Positions 11,330 through 22,607 of a stretch of 64,000 nt of DNA are shown here, piece after piece. The DNA comes from Deuterostichococcus epilithicus (taxonomy: Eukaryota; Chlorophyta; Trebouxiophyceae; Prasiolales; Stichococcaceae): positions 1 through 64,000 of the forward strand of contig JAVTLE010000018.1 in NCBI GenBank assembly GCA_033439295.1. Reading direction: 5' to 3'. The translations under genes and the position numbers were made by a program. Under the pieces are notes generated by a model. It was given only the letters and a program-made list of their open reading frames with translations, did not search any database and was not told where the DNA came from. Positions within the stretch are counted from its first letter, which is position 1, and every line of letters begins with the position of its first letter.

Positions 11330-11905
11330 CTTCCGTTGTATGCATTTTTTCTTCCGTTGCAGCGCCGACAGAAGAACACAAACATACAACGGACGAAAGT
11401 CCCAGTCCTGGCTTTCTTCCGTTGCGCTTCTTCTTCTGTTGTGTGTTTGTTTTCTTCGGTTGGCGCTGCAACGGAAGAAAAGATGCATACAACGGAAAAA
11501 AGGCAGCAGAGTCGCATCTCTGGGAGTGTCTTCTCTTTAATTGGTGCTGCAACGGAAGAAAACATACATACAACGAAAGAAAGTCTTGATGTGGCTTTCT
11601 TCCGTTGTATGCAGCTTTTCTTCCGTTGCAGCGCCAACATTCCTTGAACAAACGTACAACGGAAGAAAGTCCCAGTCCTGGCTTTCTTCCGTTGTATGCA
11701 TCTTTTCTTCCGTTGCAGCGCCCACCGAAGAAAACAAGCACACAACAGAAGAAGAAGCGCAACGGAAGAAAACATGCATACAACGGAAGAAAGGAATGTT
11801 GGCGCTGCAACCGAAGGAAAAATGCATACAACGGAAGAAAGCCAGGACTGGGACTTTCTTCCGTTGTATGTTTGTGTTCTTCTGTTGGCGCTGCAACGTA
11901 ACATA
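11330..11905. repeat. Palindromic repeat array B (CAACGGAAGAAAG / CTTTCTTCCGTTG)
   Basis: The 13-mer CAACGGAAGAAAG or a near copy occurs about nine times on the plus strand and its complement about eight times. They are joined by GTATGCA, GGCGCTG and CCAGTCCTGG spacers, so neighbouring copies form inverted repeats. Both strands are open in several frames because the repeat has few stop codons; these frames are not coding. Confidence 0.85.
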
Positions 11906-12345
11906 AATAACAAGCAGGCCCTGGAGCTGGCCAGCAGCACATGAGATATTGTCGGCGCTGCCAAGAAAGAAGGAAGAAAGGGCAGAAGAAGAAGTGTGGG
12001 GCCAGGCCCTGGAGTTTGGCCAGCAGCACTTGGAGTAGTTTCGGCAGCTCTGAGAAAAGGAAGAAGGGGAAGATGATGAAGTGTAGGGTCAGGCCCTAGA
12101 GCTGGTTACTGGCACTTGGAATATTTTCGGCAGAAGCAGAAATGTGGGGGCACGCCCTGAAGTTTTGCCAGCAGCACTTGGACTATTTTCGGCAGTATTG
12201 AAAGAAGAAGAAAGGGAAGAATTAGTGTGGGGGCAGGCACTGGAGCTGGCCAGCAGCACCGAAGATAGTTTTTGGCGCCGCCGTGAAAGAAGGAAGAAAG
12301 GAAAATAGAAGTGGTTGGTGCGGGGCCCCAGAGAGGCTGCAGCAC
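11906..12345. repeat. Purine-rich tandem repeat array C, inverse of array A
   Basis: About five units of roughly 95 bases, each with CCCTGGAGCTGGCCAGCAGCAC-like sequence, an ATTTTCGGCAG word and a GAAAGAAGGAAGAA stretch ending AAGTGTGGGG. Read in reverse complement the order and words resemble array A. Arrays A and C therefore flank array B as a large imperfect inverted repeat. Confidence 0.7.
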
Positions 12346-12726
12346 TCGCAAAGTTTCAACGTTGAGATCTTGGAATGGAGGGAAATCTTGCAAATTGAAA
12401 GGAAGAAGAGAGGCCCCATTGTGGCCATTAATTGTTGCGGCCTGTTGTCAACATGTTGTCCCAGGCTCTCGGGGTTCTGCCACCTACTGGAGGTCCCCAT
12501 TCGCTTGCGGATGCTAGTCGTTTTGCTAGACTGTAAGCAGAAGCAGGCACAACCATTGGTGAAACCGTGAAAGTAGGTAGGTAATTACCAAAACTACGCC
12601 GCCCTGTAGCCAGCCCGACAACTCATAGGTGAAAGACGACCTAGACGACCTAATCGTCACTACTCGGTGCTACCCTGCAGCCTGCACGCGATCCTAAACT
12701 CAAATTGCCACTGCCAGAGCCCGCAC
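12346..12726. other. 5' flank of the NC2-beta gene
   Basis: Unique sequence between the repeat block and the NC2-beta start, with no gene seen. It contains a GTAGGTAGGTAATTACC word. Presumed promoter region. Confidence 0.35.
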
Positions 12727-13787
12727 ATGGACGACTCTGAGGCCAGCCTGCCAAAGAGCACCCTTGTCAAGCTTGTGCGCGAGGCGCTGCCGGCGGACGT
12801 TCGGGTGGCATCCGACACGCAGGACCTGTTGGTTAAGTGCAGCACCGAGTTTGTGCAGCTTCTGGCTACGGAGGCCAACGAGGTGAACGCTTGTGTGGGC
12901 CACTGTCGGGCACGCTCGCTGCAGTCCTAACGAACTTGATCGTGCCCAACTCGACTATCTCCAAGCTGATCTGGTGCTCCCAAGTTGCATGAGGTACGAC
13001 AGCGGTCTGCGACGCCTGCAAGGCCTGTGCCCTGCGTAACGTGCAGTACATCCTGAGAAGATGCATTCGGAGTCGGTATGTCGAGGAAAATGCAGGGAGT
13101 CGGCAGGGCCCTTGGTGGGGTGCCTGCTGCTCCTCCGCGCAGCGGCGCATCTCAGCGCAAGCATCGTTTGCTCGACTTGATCTTGACAGCAAGTCCAGGC
13201 AGCGTGACGGCGGGCACAGATGCCAAGCTTCAACAAGGGACCAGGGGGGTGCTCGGGCGTCGCTTGTAACCCCGCACCCGGCCGCACAGTGTCGCACCCC
13301 TTGCGCTGCCGGTGACGCCAATGGTCTCCAATCAATTCACGCACAGGCGTCGGAGCGCCAAGGCAAGAAGACGGTGACGCCGGAGCACGTGGTGGCGGCG
13401 CTGCGTGACCTGGGCTTTGCCGACTTTCTGGAAGACGTGCAGGCCTACTGGCACCAGGCAAAGGAGGAGGCGCAGGTGAGGGGCCAGTATTCTGTCCCGT
13501 GTCCTTGCACAGCGACGCTCAGTGCAGGCGCGCCAGCCGGTGAAGGTGCCAGGGGGCCAGCGCTGAAGGAGCGCGGTCTGACCGCCGTGCATCAGCTGGT
13601 TTGCCAGCCTGTGCACGCACACATGCCACTCGTGTGTCTCCTGGGTGCCCAGTTCCGAGCCCACGTGCAGGGCGCCCCCAAGATCAGCAAGAAGACCAAG
13701 GCGGAGGCGCAGGGCCTGTCCGAGGCGGAGCAGGTCGAAATGCAGGACCGCATGTTTGCAGAGGCGCGCGCGCGCAGCGGCCTGTGA
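12727..13787 (+). CDS. DR1: NC2-beta / DR1 histone-fold transcription regulator
   Basis: Beta subunit of Negative Cofactor 2, which pairs with NC2-alpha (DRAP1) through a histone fold and binds TBP-DNA to control RNA polymerase II initiation. Three exons, 12727-12882, 13347-13475 and 13671-13787, give 133 residues, close to plant NC2-beta length. Exon 1 has SLPKSTLVKLVREALPADVR and TEFVQLLATEANE. Exon 2 continues GKKTVTPEHVVAALRDLGF with the final helices. Exon 3 carries MQDRMFAEARARSGL, the conserved C-terminal end of plant NC2-beta. All introns are phase 0 with GT-AG ends. The ATG at 12727 gives the usual short acidic lead (MDDSEASLPK), so I am confident in the start. Confidence 0.93.
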
Positions 13788-14545
13788 CGCGGCTGACCGG
13801 CTCGGCGCCGCCTGCACCCGCCCTTGCGCGGCCGCCCAAAAGGTGGGACCTGCCGAACATCTCGAGTAACTGCGCTTGCCGTGCAATGAGAGGACGTTCT
13901 ATCCGTGCAGGACTCAGCACAGAATCAACGGCGCCGCCAGGGGCTGTCCATGGGCCGTGCGCAGATGAGACCAGTGCCGTTCCTCGAATGGCAGACTGGC
14001 GCATATCAGGATCCACACCGAGGCGATGAACACAGTTCCCCTCGACCATGCAGGGGCAGTGCTGGAGCCTCGCATGGCGCTGCCGGCGCCAGCACCCGCC
14101 CCCCTGCAAAACCTGCGGCGTCTGATGACACCCGCCGCAGCTGGTGGCGGCAGCCGCTCCGGCGGGGGCGCGCCACAGGCGCCGCCCCTGCATCGGCACG
14201 AGCACCGCGGCTCTGGCGGGAGGGGCGGCCGCGCCGTGTGCGCTGCCGCTGGAGGCGGCAGGGGCCGCTGCCTGGAGTTTGCCACGGCGCCCTCGCCGGG
14301 CCGCAGCGGCGTTGCCTCGACAGCCGGCATCGCAGGTGGTGTTGCTGCTGCACTGCTTGAGTCGTCGGCTGGTGCTGTCTTCGTAGCCGGTGTCTGAAGC
14401 AGCGTGCAGCTCCTCCCTGCGCCACAGGAGGGAAAATGGCATGCTCCTGTTTCTTCGATACACCTCAGGCACGCAGCAACACACACAGCGACTCACGCAG
14501 CAAGACAGCTGCTCCGTACACCGGCTCTGCGCCAGCTGCACCGAC
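13788..14545. other. GC-rich region between NC2-beta and the four-TM gene
   Basis: Very GC-rich with long Ala/Gly/Arg-rich open frames on both strands. It may contain upstream transit-peptide exons of the gene that starts about 14546, but no splice pairing can be fixed. Confidence 0.35.
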
Positions 14546-15692
14546 ATGATGCCGACGAAAGAACGCCTTGATCAGCCCAGCAGGCCCGCACGGATGGCCG
14601 CGCATGTCGGGTCGGTACCGCCTCGCCGCGCGGCCGCTGAGGCGCTGTGCTGCCGTGGCGCAGGCGGCCAGGGCCTGCGGGAGCGGCTGGCGAGTCTGGG
14701 CCTGGGAGGCCTCATCGCATACGGCCTCCTGAACACGGCCTACTACACCGTGGCCTTCCTCCTGGTGTGGCGCTATGTGGCGCGCGTGCCGCGGGGTGCG
14801 CCTTGCAGAGGCTATGTGACGCCGTCCTTGCAACCAGGCTCTGTCTGACTTGTAAAGCACAATGCGTGAGATCGATTCAGCTCGATACCTGATGCAGGGA
14901 ATTCGTGCCTCTCAGGAGGCCTTGCTAGCCCACATGCCGCAGGCGGCCTAGGGCATGTAATGCTTCGCACACAACCTTGCTTTGCTCGAGTTCATCGTGT
15001 CATCCCACATACATTATATGGTCATAGCGCAGGACTGGGTGTGGCGACTGCGGTGATCAAGTCTGCCGAGGTGGCAGCGCTGACCTGGGCAGGCAGCCAA
15101 GTCACCAAGGTAGGCTGCCTTCCCGCCCTCACATGTCGGGACTGCTGCCATGAATAAATGCATTCGGAGCAACAACACCTCGGCGGGGCCCCTCCGCCCT
15201 GCAGCGCCCATCTGCTGCATGCAGCGCCCTTTGTGCCAGATGCGTCTGCAAGGTAACATGCGAACGGATTTTGCGACGGCAGGTGCCGCGACTGGCGGGC
15301 GCGGTGGTGCTGGCGCCAGCGGTGGACCACCTGCTCACCGTGCTGCAGCGTGCGTCAGCCTGTGTGTAAGGTGCCAGATGTGCAAGGTGCCAGATGTGCA
15401 CATAGTCTGCTGTGGGATCCTGCCTCCTTCCGTGCGAGCCTGTCCCATGGCGCCTGGAAACGCAGGTAGCATAACAATGCTCTGCGCTTTTTAAGTCAGA
15501 TGAGGCCTATCTGGCAAGGGGAGGATTGCAGCAACCTGCACCTAATGCTAAATGTTCTGAAACGGCGTCGCATTGCTGCTCGCAGGTCGATTGCGGCTGC
15601 GCCAAAAGCGCTCTGCCTTTCTCGTGGTGCTTTTCTGCTGCCTAGCCACAGCCGTGGTGCTCTATGGCTGCGTGGTGTTGGCATGGGCTTGA
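14546..15692 (+). CDS. Conserved four-TM protein, probably plastid membrane
   Basis: No function can be named. Exons 14546-14795, 15033-15109, 15283-15349 and 15586-15692 join in phase to about 166 residues. After a basic Ala/Arg-rich lead (possible transit peptide) comes LRERLASLGLGGLIAYG, then the first membrane segment NTAYYTVAFLLVWRYVA. Exon 2 gives ATAVIKSAEVAALTWAGSQ, exon 3 RLAGAVVLAPAVDHLL, and exon 4 a last segment FLVVLFCCLATAVVLYGCVV. The layout (LRERL, NTxYYT, WAGSQVTK, then a P-rich loop) looks like a green-lineage/cyanobacterial family of unknown function, from memory only. Each split codon resolves, which supports the model. The frame is open upstream to 14390, so the start could be earlier. 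Confidence 0.7.
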
Positions 15693-16619
15693 CGCCCTCA
15701 TGTGGTGCCAATGTTGTGCCAGCAGATGAGCAATCCCGGCAATGAGTACTCACTTAAGTCGTGTTGTGATTTATTAGAGGAATTTTCGTGAGATCCACGC
15801 TCATCAGCGCAAAGCAAGGCGGCTGATGTTTCAGGTTACAGAATGGAAAAACTTTGCACTTTGATCATGTAGTACAAGCAGTGTTGCCCCCCGCACCTTC
15901 CGTCGCGCATCACGGTAGGAGCTGCATTCACGAGTCACGCAAAGTGAGCACCTACCAACGCACCCGATCGTGTCGGTTCCTCGTGTAGGGTTTGATACAA
16001 AGACTTGCGCCCTGTCATGGAGAGGAGCTCGCTCAGAAAATATCATCATGTTTGCAGTCTCGAAAACCCAATCAAGTCAGGGTTCCATTAAATAATGATC
16101 AACGATGGCTTGGTACCTACTAACCTACCTATGTTTTCAGCACCATCATGTTGCCTTATTGCAAGCCTTCCGAAATGTTTCTGCAGGCGGAGCCAGCACA
16201 AACGTCTTTGCACACTTTGAAGTGTCATGAAGGGGAATATTTATAATTTTGATGGGATTTGTGGCGGCTTTGTGTGCTTGCTTCCCTCAGTCCTTATTTA
16301 TAGTGCGCTGAAGGACATGAAAAGACATATTCTCAAACTGACACACATAGGAGTTGAACGGCAACCCTAGTTTACGCTTGTCTGCTCACGGATGCAAGGA
16401 CGCTCCATAAATCGTATGTGTGACTTGTACGCAGAGCACCTAGATTTGGCAAAATTTGCTAACAGCGGGATGCTGCGCCGGTTTCTGTGGCGGCAGGCTG
16501 CTTGTCTCAAAGCATAGTCCTGTTAATCAAGCCGTGAAAGTCAAGCAAGGGATTCAGGCATTACTGTACTGTTTGCAAATCAGGTCCATTTCGTTGAAGC
16601 ATTTGGCAAGCAAATGTAG
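15693..16619. other. Intergenic, no gene recognised
   Basis: AT-richer than neighbouring genes, with no coding signal I can support. It ends where the second copy of repeat family B starts. Confidence 0.4.
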
Positions 16620-16912
16620 ACTGCATACAACGGAAGAAAGCCAGCAGAGTCGCATCCCTAGGTATTTTCTCTTCAGTTGGCGCTGCAACGGAAGGAAAAA
16701 TGCATACAACGGAAGAAAGCCAGGACGGGACTTTCTTCCGTTGTATGTTTGTTTGCTTCTGTTGGCGCTGCAAAGGAAGAAAAGAAAAAAGAAGCCAAAC
16801 AAGACTTTCTTCCGTTGTATGCTTCTTTTCTTCTGTTGGCGCTGTAACGGAGGAAACATGTATACAACGGAAGAAAGCCAGGACGGGACTTTCTTCCGTT
16901 GCATGCTCGCGT
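16620..16912. repeat. Second block of the palindromic repeat family B
   Basis: About 290 bases built from the same words as the array at 11.3-11.9 kb: TGCATACAACGGAAGAAAG, the complement CTTTCTTCCGTTGTATG, and TTGGCGCTGCAACGGAAG. It even shares the flanking AGCAGAGTCGCATC word found near 11510, so the two blocks have a common origin about 5 kb apart. Confidence 0.8.
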
Positions 16913-17642
16913 AGCTTTCATGGACTGAGCCTCTCGAATAAGCGCCGCCCGCACTGCACGCCACGTCCGACTTTGTTGAACCATGCCTCGAAGCGACTTA
17001 CACTTGCACCTGCTGCAGGCAGGACCTGCTCGGACCTGGTCATGATGGACGACTGATATCACCTGCTGGCTTTCCAGTACGGGCATCTGATCTGGAACTC
17101 CACCCTGGGCCTGATGGACCTCATGGTCACACGGCAGAAAGACGGCATTCAACTGGTTCCGGGACGAGCGGTTGCTTGAGGAGCCTGACTACACTACGGT
17201 GTATGGTCACTTTGCCACGCAGTGCAGAAAACGAACTATGAGCCTGGCCAGCTGCCTTGGAATTTTGCTGAAACGAATGGCACCTCGATATGTGGCCTTT
17301 GTTTCATTACAAGTTAACAACAATTGTCCTGAATGGCAAACAATTAGTTGCTCGGTGTTTTGGTTTTGAATCTCTGCGACACTGAACCCTTCTGCACAGA
17401 GCGACTAATTATCTCCACCTTGAATTTCATGTACCTACGCCCTTCCTCATGACAGATACCTACCTAGGTGTACCCCAATCGCAATTAATGCGTAGGGTCT
17501 GCAAGACCTCAGTGCTATAGGTACCTCCTTCTAAACATCCTGAGTGTTCGAGTAAGATCTCTCCTTCGACCAGCCTTTGCCAGAGTAATGCGACCTGTTG
17601 CTGCGCGAAACTGAGCGGTCAAAAATGAAATGCTGAAGCTAC
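16913..17642. other. Intergenic, no gene recognised
   Basis: No coding signal. It contains TACCTACCTAGGTG and GGTACC-type short words. It ends at the target-site duplication of the hAT element. Confidence 0.4.
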
Positions 17643-17650
17643 TCACCAAC

Positions 17651-18371
17651 CAGGGTTCTTGCTAAAACCTCGAGTTTTTGCAGTTTAGGTTTGGCGTGCA
17701 CGTTTAAACGTTTGGCAATTGAGCTATGGGTTTGGCGGAGCACGCCAAACCCTTCCGGCCGCCGCTGCCGCCGTGCCTTGTGCAGTCACCGCCGCAAAGA
17801 CAGCAGTGTGGCCGCCGACATGGTCCTGCGACCACGTTCAGCCGTTCGCCGCTGAGTCAACCACCTGACATTTGCGGAACATCTCACGGAGCATCTGAGT
17901 ACTTTCAGACAGCGACATTGAGGTTGTGGTCGAAGCGAGCGTTACAGGCGAGAAGTGCAAGGGTGGTCGGCCGAAGGAAATTCGTTTGGGGGTACTTCAA
18001 GCTCGTAGGACGCCTGAAAACTGAAACTGCAGAATGTGTTCACTGCCATTAAATCTTCAAGACTCCTCGCGTAGGCATCCTGCTGCAGCACGCGTGCAGA
18101 TGTACCAAGGCGCCTGGTGACGTCACGCAGCGCTGCCTCAGGGCGCAAGCGCAAAAGCATTGCAGCATCACCGCCGCCCTTTCTGTCTAGGTCGCTAGGA
18201 CATGAACCTTGGCCTCAGAAAAGCCTCAAGAACGTTTCGCGGTGCTATCTAGCATGCTCAGGACCCTATAATTGGGTGTAACAGTGTGGCGTCCAACGCC
18301 AAACGTTTGGCTTTTCAGGTTTTAGGTTTGGCGTTTGGCATCTCCTCGCAGCAGTTTTAGCAAGAACCCTG
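17651..18371. mobile_element. Non-autonomous hAT-type transposon, 721 bp
   Basis: The element begins CAGGGTTCTTGCTAAAAC and ends with the exact reverse complement (18354-18371), a perfect 18-bp terminal inverted repeat. It is flanked by identical 8-bp duplications TCACCAAC at 17643-17650 and 18372-18379. An 8-bp duplication and a CAGGG terminus are typical of the hAT superfamily. Subterminal copies of GGTTTGGCG / CGCCAAACC occur near both ends, as expected for transposase-binding sites. It is too short for a full transposase. The perfect ends and duplications suggest recent insertion. Confidence 0.9.
17726..18052 (+). pseudogene. Possible BED-finger remnant inside the hAT element
   Basis: The only sizeable plus-strand frame in the element (about 108 residues) ends KFVWGYFKLVGRLKTETAEC followed by VHCH. 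The spacing of the aromatic pair (W, YF) and CxxC resembles the start of a BED-type zinc finger, which hAT transposases carry at their N-terminus. The His pair and the rest of the transposase are absent. This is suggestive only. Confidence 0.3.
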
Positions 18372-18379
18372 TCACCAAC

Positions 18380-19107
18380 GCTATACTTGTTAGCTAAACC
18401 CTACAACAAGCTGTGACTAACACCTGTGACGTATATCTGCCGTCGTCCACGCGATTGCTTGCGTACTCCCACGGCATGCTCGCAGCGCACAGTGCAAGGC
18501 TCACTTTCCTAGGCAGCATCAGGCCACAGCGCACCTTCGGGTCACGCCCCCTCAGCAAGTTGCACATGTCGTCAGACGGATGTCAGCAGCCGGGATGGAC
18601 TGGGCAGGCCTTCAGCTACTTGATGCACCATCCGGCGTCATCATCAGCTGGTACTTGGTCGTGCATTGTATTGCTAGTCACCCGATCCAGCAACATCCTT
18701 CCAACGTTTGACGATTTGTCACTCGTGCATGCAGAGCGACCTGCAACTGTCGCGAGCTCCGGCGACGTTGCTCCGGCCCGTGGCGCGCAGGTGCGGCGAC
18801 TGATGCATGTTGTGAATGATGGGCATGTTGGCAATGGTGCCTTGCACATTCACACCTCGATGGCGCCTGTTCATGGTGTTGCCGTAAATGCAGGCCGCCA
18901 CCGGCGTCTGGAATGGCCCTGCGCCCCGCGGCCGCGCACGGGTGAGCTACCTGATATGCGTTTCGCATTCAGTGTGTGCTAAGCTCATCATCAGCATCCC
19001 CGCACCGGCTAAAACGGCATGCACACCTGGATGGTGGTTGCTGAGACCATTCAAAGAATGACGATCCTGAAGCACGAGCTGCAGACGACACTTGGGGACT
19101 GAAACAG
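18380..19107. other. 5' region of the aldo/keto reductase gene, exon content unresolved
   Basis: Protein-like stretches occur on both strands. One on the plus strand (from ATG 18476, MLAAHSARLTFLGSIRPQR) looks like a transit peptide and could be the missing first exon of the downstream reductase. One on the minus strand (GVNVQGTIANMPIIHNMH, about 18780-18880) is equally open. I cannot decide between them. Confidence 0.3.
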
Positions 19108-21892
19108 GGCGAAGTGGCGGCGGGTGCAGCAGGCCGTACGGACGCTGAAACGGCAGGACCTGTGCGGGAGCCGGATGCAGTGCCGCTGCCGGGCGCTGGC
19201 CGCATGCCGCTCATTGGCTTTGGCACCTACAAAATAGAGAGTGAGGACGCCATCAGGTGAGTTCAGGTCTCGTGGAATCCGAATACTCCAGCAGTGGTAC
19301 TTATGCCACAGCGTTTTCTGCACTTGCAGTCCCCCAAGATGCAGTCGCCTTGATGTGGCATCAAAGCTTCGGGAGCCCTGCCTGAGGCTGCCCACAGATC
19401 AGAGCTGAATTTGCACAATCGCACACGTGCGTCATCGCGCATGCTGGCGCACGTCAAAGCAGAGCAGCTCCAGCCAGCATCGTCTCAACTGTGACTGAGA
19501 GTTCCGGCTCGATGTCCCGCCAAGCGCAGGGCGGCGCTGGAGGCGGGCTACCGCCACCTGGACTGCGCGCCGGTGTACGGCAACGAGGCGCTGGTGGGGC
19601 GCGCCATCGGGCCCTGGCTGACGGAGCACGGCCGCGAGTCGCTCTTCCTCACCAGCAAGATCTGGAACGATGCGCACCGCCCCGCCCTGGCACGGTGCGC
19701 ACTCTCTGCCTTGTGTGGCGCTTGCGCGCAGTCATGGCACCCGCTTGCTGTGTCCTGCAAGGCTGGTCGCATTGCCTCAGCGTCGCAAGCTTGCCTCTGC
19801 CCACCGCGCCGCCCTGGGAAGTCTGCCACCTCGCCTGGAGCTGTCACTGCTCATGACCACAGTCAGCCGCCCTTGGCTGCACATGACCATCTGGTGACTC
19901 CAACATAATTGAACCTTTCCCGCTCCTCCTGTGTGCAGCGACTCGGTGCACAAGACGCTCGCAGATCTGGGGGTGGCACGCCTGGACCTGCTGCTGATGC
20001 ACTGGCCGGACGCCTGGGTGCCCGGCAGCGACAAGGTGCCCGACAGCGAGGTCACCATCGAGCAGACCTGGTGCGCCGGGCGCTAGCGCCCCGAGCAGAT
20101 CCAAGCACAAGAACACGGTTCGCTGAGGTGCACTGGAAGCAGTGGTCTGCACACGGCTGGTCGCTTAGCAGCGGGCGCGCCCACTCTTACACCAGCCGGC
20201 TGTGCTGGTGCATGGCTGGTGGCGCTGAAGGCGCCGACGTCGAGGGTTGCAATTGTGTCGATCCATCCATACGTGAACTGCCCCAGTTTCCCGCCCGAGC
20301 ATTTTTTACAGCGTCACCCACGATGCCTCCAGCATTGAGTGCCAGTCTGCGGACAAAGCTGCTGCCTAGCGGCCGTGGCGGCCAGTGGCATCCTGCTCAG
20401 CCATGCATGCTCAGCATTTTGTAACTGTACAAGGCATTGGTGGGGCAGCTGAAGCTCAAGGGCGCGGCTGGCATTCACGCGCATTCTTTCAGGGTGTGGC
20501 GACTTTCCTTCAGGATGCTCCATTGAGCAGCTTGTCGACAAGGCTTTGAAGATGCGGCAGCGGCCGTTGCCGGCATCCATCCTCGGGAGAAGTTGTATTG
20601 ATGCCTCACCCGCAGGCGCGCGATGGAGCAGCTGGTTGAGGAGGGCGCGGCGGCAGCCGTCGGCGTGTCCAACTTCAGCGAGGCGCAGCTGGTCGCGCTG
20701 CTGGCGGTCGCGCGGATCAAGCCGGTGGTCAACCAGGTGGAGCTGCACCCGCTGCTGGCGCAGCGCCGCCTCGTCGGCTCCTGCATGCGTCGGGTGAGCC
20801 GCTTCGCCGCCAGGCTGTCTGCTGAGGCCGTCTGCGCTCTGGGAATGTTGAAATCTGGCGCAGTCGCAGGGCGAGTGCGTGCCGGAGCCGAGCCGAGCCG
20901 AGCCCGCTGCTCTTGAAGCGGCGCTGCCCGGTCGTCCTGAGCCAGACCAGTGAGAAAAACGCTTGTCGAGGCAAGCTGGAGGATAGGATCGTGCCGTCGG
21001 CGTGTTACCACGCAGTCCTGATAGCTTGTGGGAAGGTGGCATCGCTGAACCGTCAAACCGGTCGTCCTCGCTGTCGCCCGGGTGGCAGCAGCAGCCCACG
21101 GTGAGCGAGGGCAGGTGATTGCACCCGTGCTCGAAAGCCTTGCCTGCGTCCAAGCAGGGCGTCACGTGCGTTGCATACGGCCCCCTGGGACACTCCAAGG
21201 CGGACGTGCTGGCGGACGCTGGTGTGGTCGCGATAGCGGAGGACCTTGGCCGCTCGCCTGCGCAGGTGCTGCTGCGAGGTTGATTCCTCTTGTTCCTCAC
21301 CCTGCTCTCCGCTGTTGCATCGGATGAGAGTCGCGTCGGGTGACATGCGGCACAGTGGCCTGGGCGCAGCATCCTGCAGGCTGGTGCAGGAGTACCCCCT
21401 GCTGCTGGGCCCACGCAAAAGCGATCTTGCAGCCTGTCTGCGCATGTCAGAGTGCAGACATGCCACTGCAGGTGCTGCTGCGGTGGAACGTGCAGCGTGG
21501 CGTAGCGGTGCTGCCCAAGGCGTCGTCTGTCGGCCACCTGAAGGACAACATCGAGGGCCTCTTCGAGTGGCGCCTCAGCTACGACCAGAAGGTGCTGCGG
21601 CGCTCCAGCATAGCCGCGCATGCGTGACATGTCGTGATGTTTCTCAGCGGACACAGGATCGGCAAGCACGCGCAGCCTGGTGGCGGGCAACTTCTAGTTT
21701 GTGGCGTGAATGTGGCGAACTGTGGCTCTTCGGGCGTCTCCTGCTCGTGTGCCGCGAGCGGCATGCGGCTTCGCAGAAGCGACTGCCGCATTGCCTGACT
21801 GGGACTCCTGTGTCTGTGCACAGGCGCGGCTGGACGCGCTGGACAAGGGCAAGCGATTTGTGACCAACGACTGGCACTCCTTCGACGACTGA
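19108..21892 (+). CDS. Aldo/keto reductase
   Basis: NAD(P)H-dependent oxidoreductase of the AKR superfamily, reducing carbonyls to alcohols; the substrate cannot be read from sequence. Exons 19108-19256, 19530-19694, 19939-20070, 20616-20793, 21158-21265, 21472-21591 and 21824-21892 join in phase to about 306 residues, lacking the first exon. Visible features are the barrel start [23 protein letters not shown] with catalytic Asp and Tyr, LFLTSKIW with catalytic Lys, [10 protein letters not shown] with catalytic His, [34 protein letters not shown] and the cofactor-binding VAVLPKASS. The full catalytic tetrad is present, so the enzyme should be active. The third intron is long (about 545 bases). 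The start Met lies upstream and is unresolved. Confidence 0.9.
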
Positions 21893-22607
21893 TGGAGTTC
21901 TGTGCTCTTGCGGGGGATGAAATCTGCTTTGATCGGAGGCGTCAGATCTGGTTTGTTGCTTCTGGCAGCATCTGGCAGGACCCACAAACCCCACTTGTTA
22001 CTGCCATCGATACTCCTAGAGGGTCAACTTCAGTTCGGGCATGCACAGCTGCATTTGTAGAACAACCTGCTGCGCATACTCGGACCCAGCATCAGGCCCA
22101 CACGGCAGGACAAAGCACATACTTACAGCTCTAGCTATTTAAACACCTGATCCATTGCTTTTGATGCAAAAGACCTGACTATTGCTGAATGATCAATTCA
22201 ACTCGACCGAACGTTGCCATCTGCGACCTGACTGTTGCTGAATGATCTATCCAACTCGACCGAACGTTGCCATCTGACAACCACACAGGGTTGCGCAGCC
22301 GCTTCTGCACCAACCATAGCATCTCTGTTCGAGGTTTCTGAGCTTGACCAGCTTGCCCGATCGTCGTCCTGCAGTGAAACACGAGATTATCACAAACTAC
22401 ACAAAATACCGCAGTCACTTGGTGGCAATGCGGCACCCAGCTGTTGCCATTGCCCCAAGTTGCATGCAAGACTTGAGACACGTGACGGGTCCAGTGTATC
22501 CTCTGCTATGATGAAGTCTGCATGAGTTGCGGCCCCCAAGGAAAGTTTCAAATCACCTGAGGGCTTCAGTCCATGTGGCTCAGGCCGGCAGCATGGTATG
22601 CGCTGGT
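21893..22607. other. Intergenic between convergent genes
   Basis: Shared 3' flank of the reductase (+) and the DUF3431 gene (-). It contains a 52-bp tandem duplication (listed separately) and no gene. Confidence 0.45.
22172..22276. repeat. 52-bp tandem duplication
   Basis: 22172-22223 and 22225-22276 are near-identical direct copies, both starting GACCTGACT and ending CGTTGCCATCTG, with three mismatches. They lie in intergenic DNA. Confidence 0.85.

Noticed and set aside
11299-12029. Long open frames of 90-230 residues on both strands across 11.3-12.0 kb
   Set aside because: They are shadows of the repeat arrays: the translated motif FFRCMxxFFRCSA or TTEE repeats with the DNA repeat, and no family is matched.
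18678-18968. Minus-strand gene candidate (GVNVQGTIANMPIIHNMHQS) upstream of the aldo/keto reductase
   Set aside because: The opposite strand is equally protein-like here and no start, stop and splice chain could be assembled, so it is left as unresolved.
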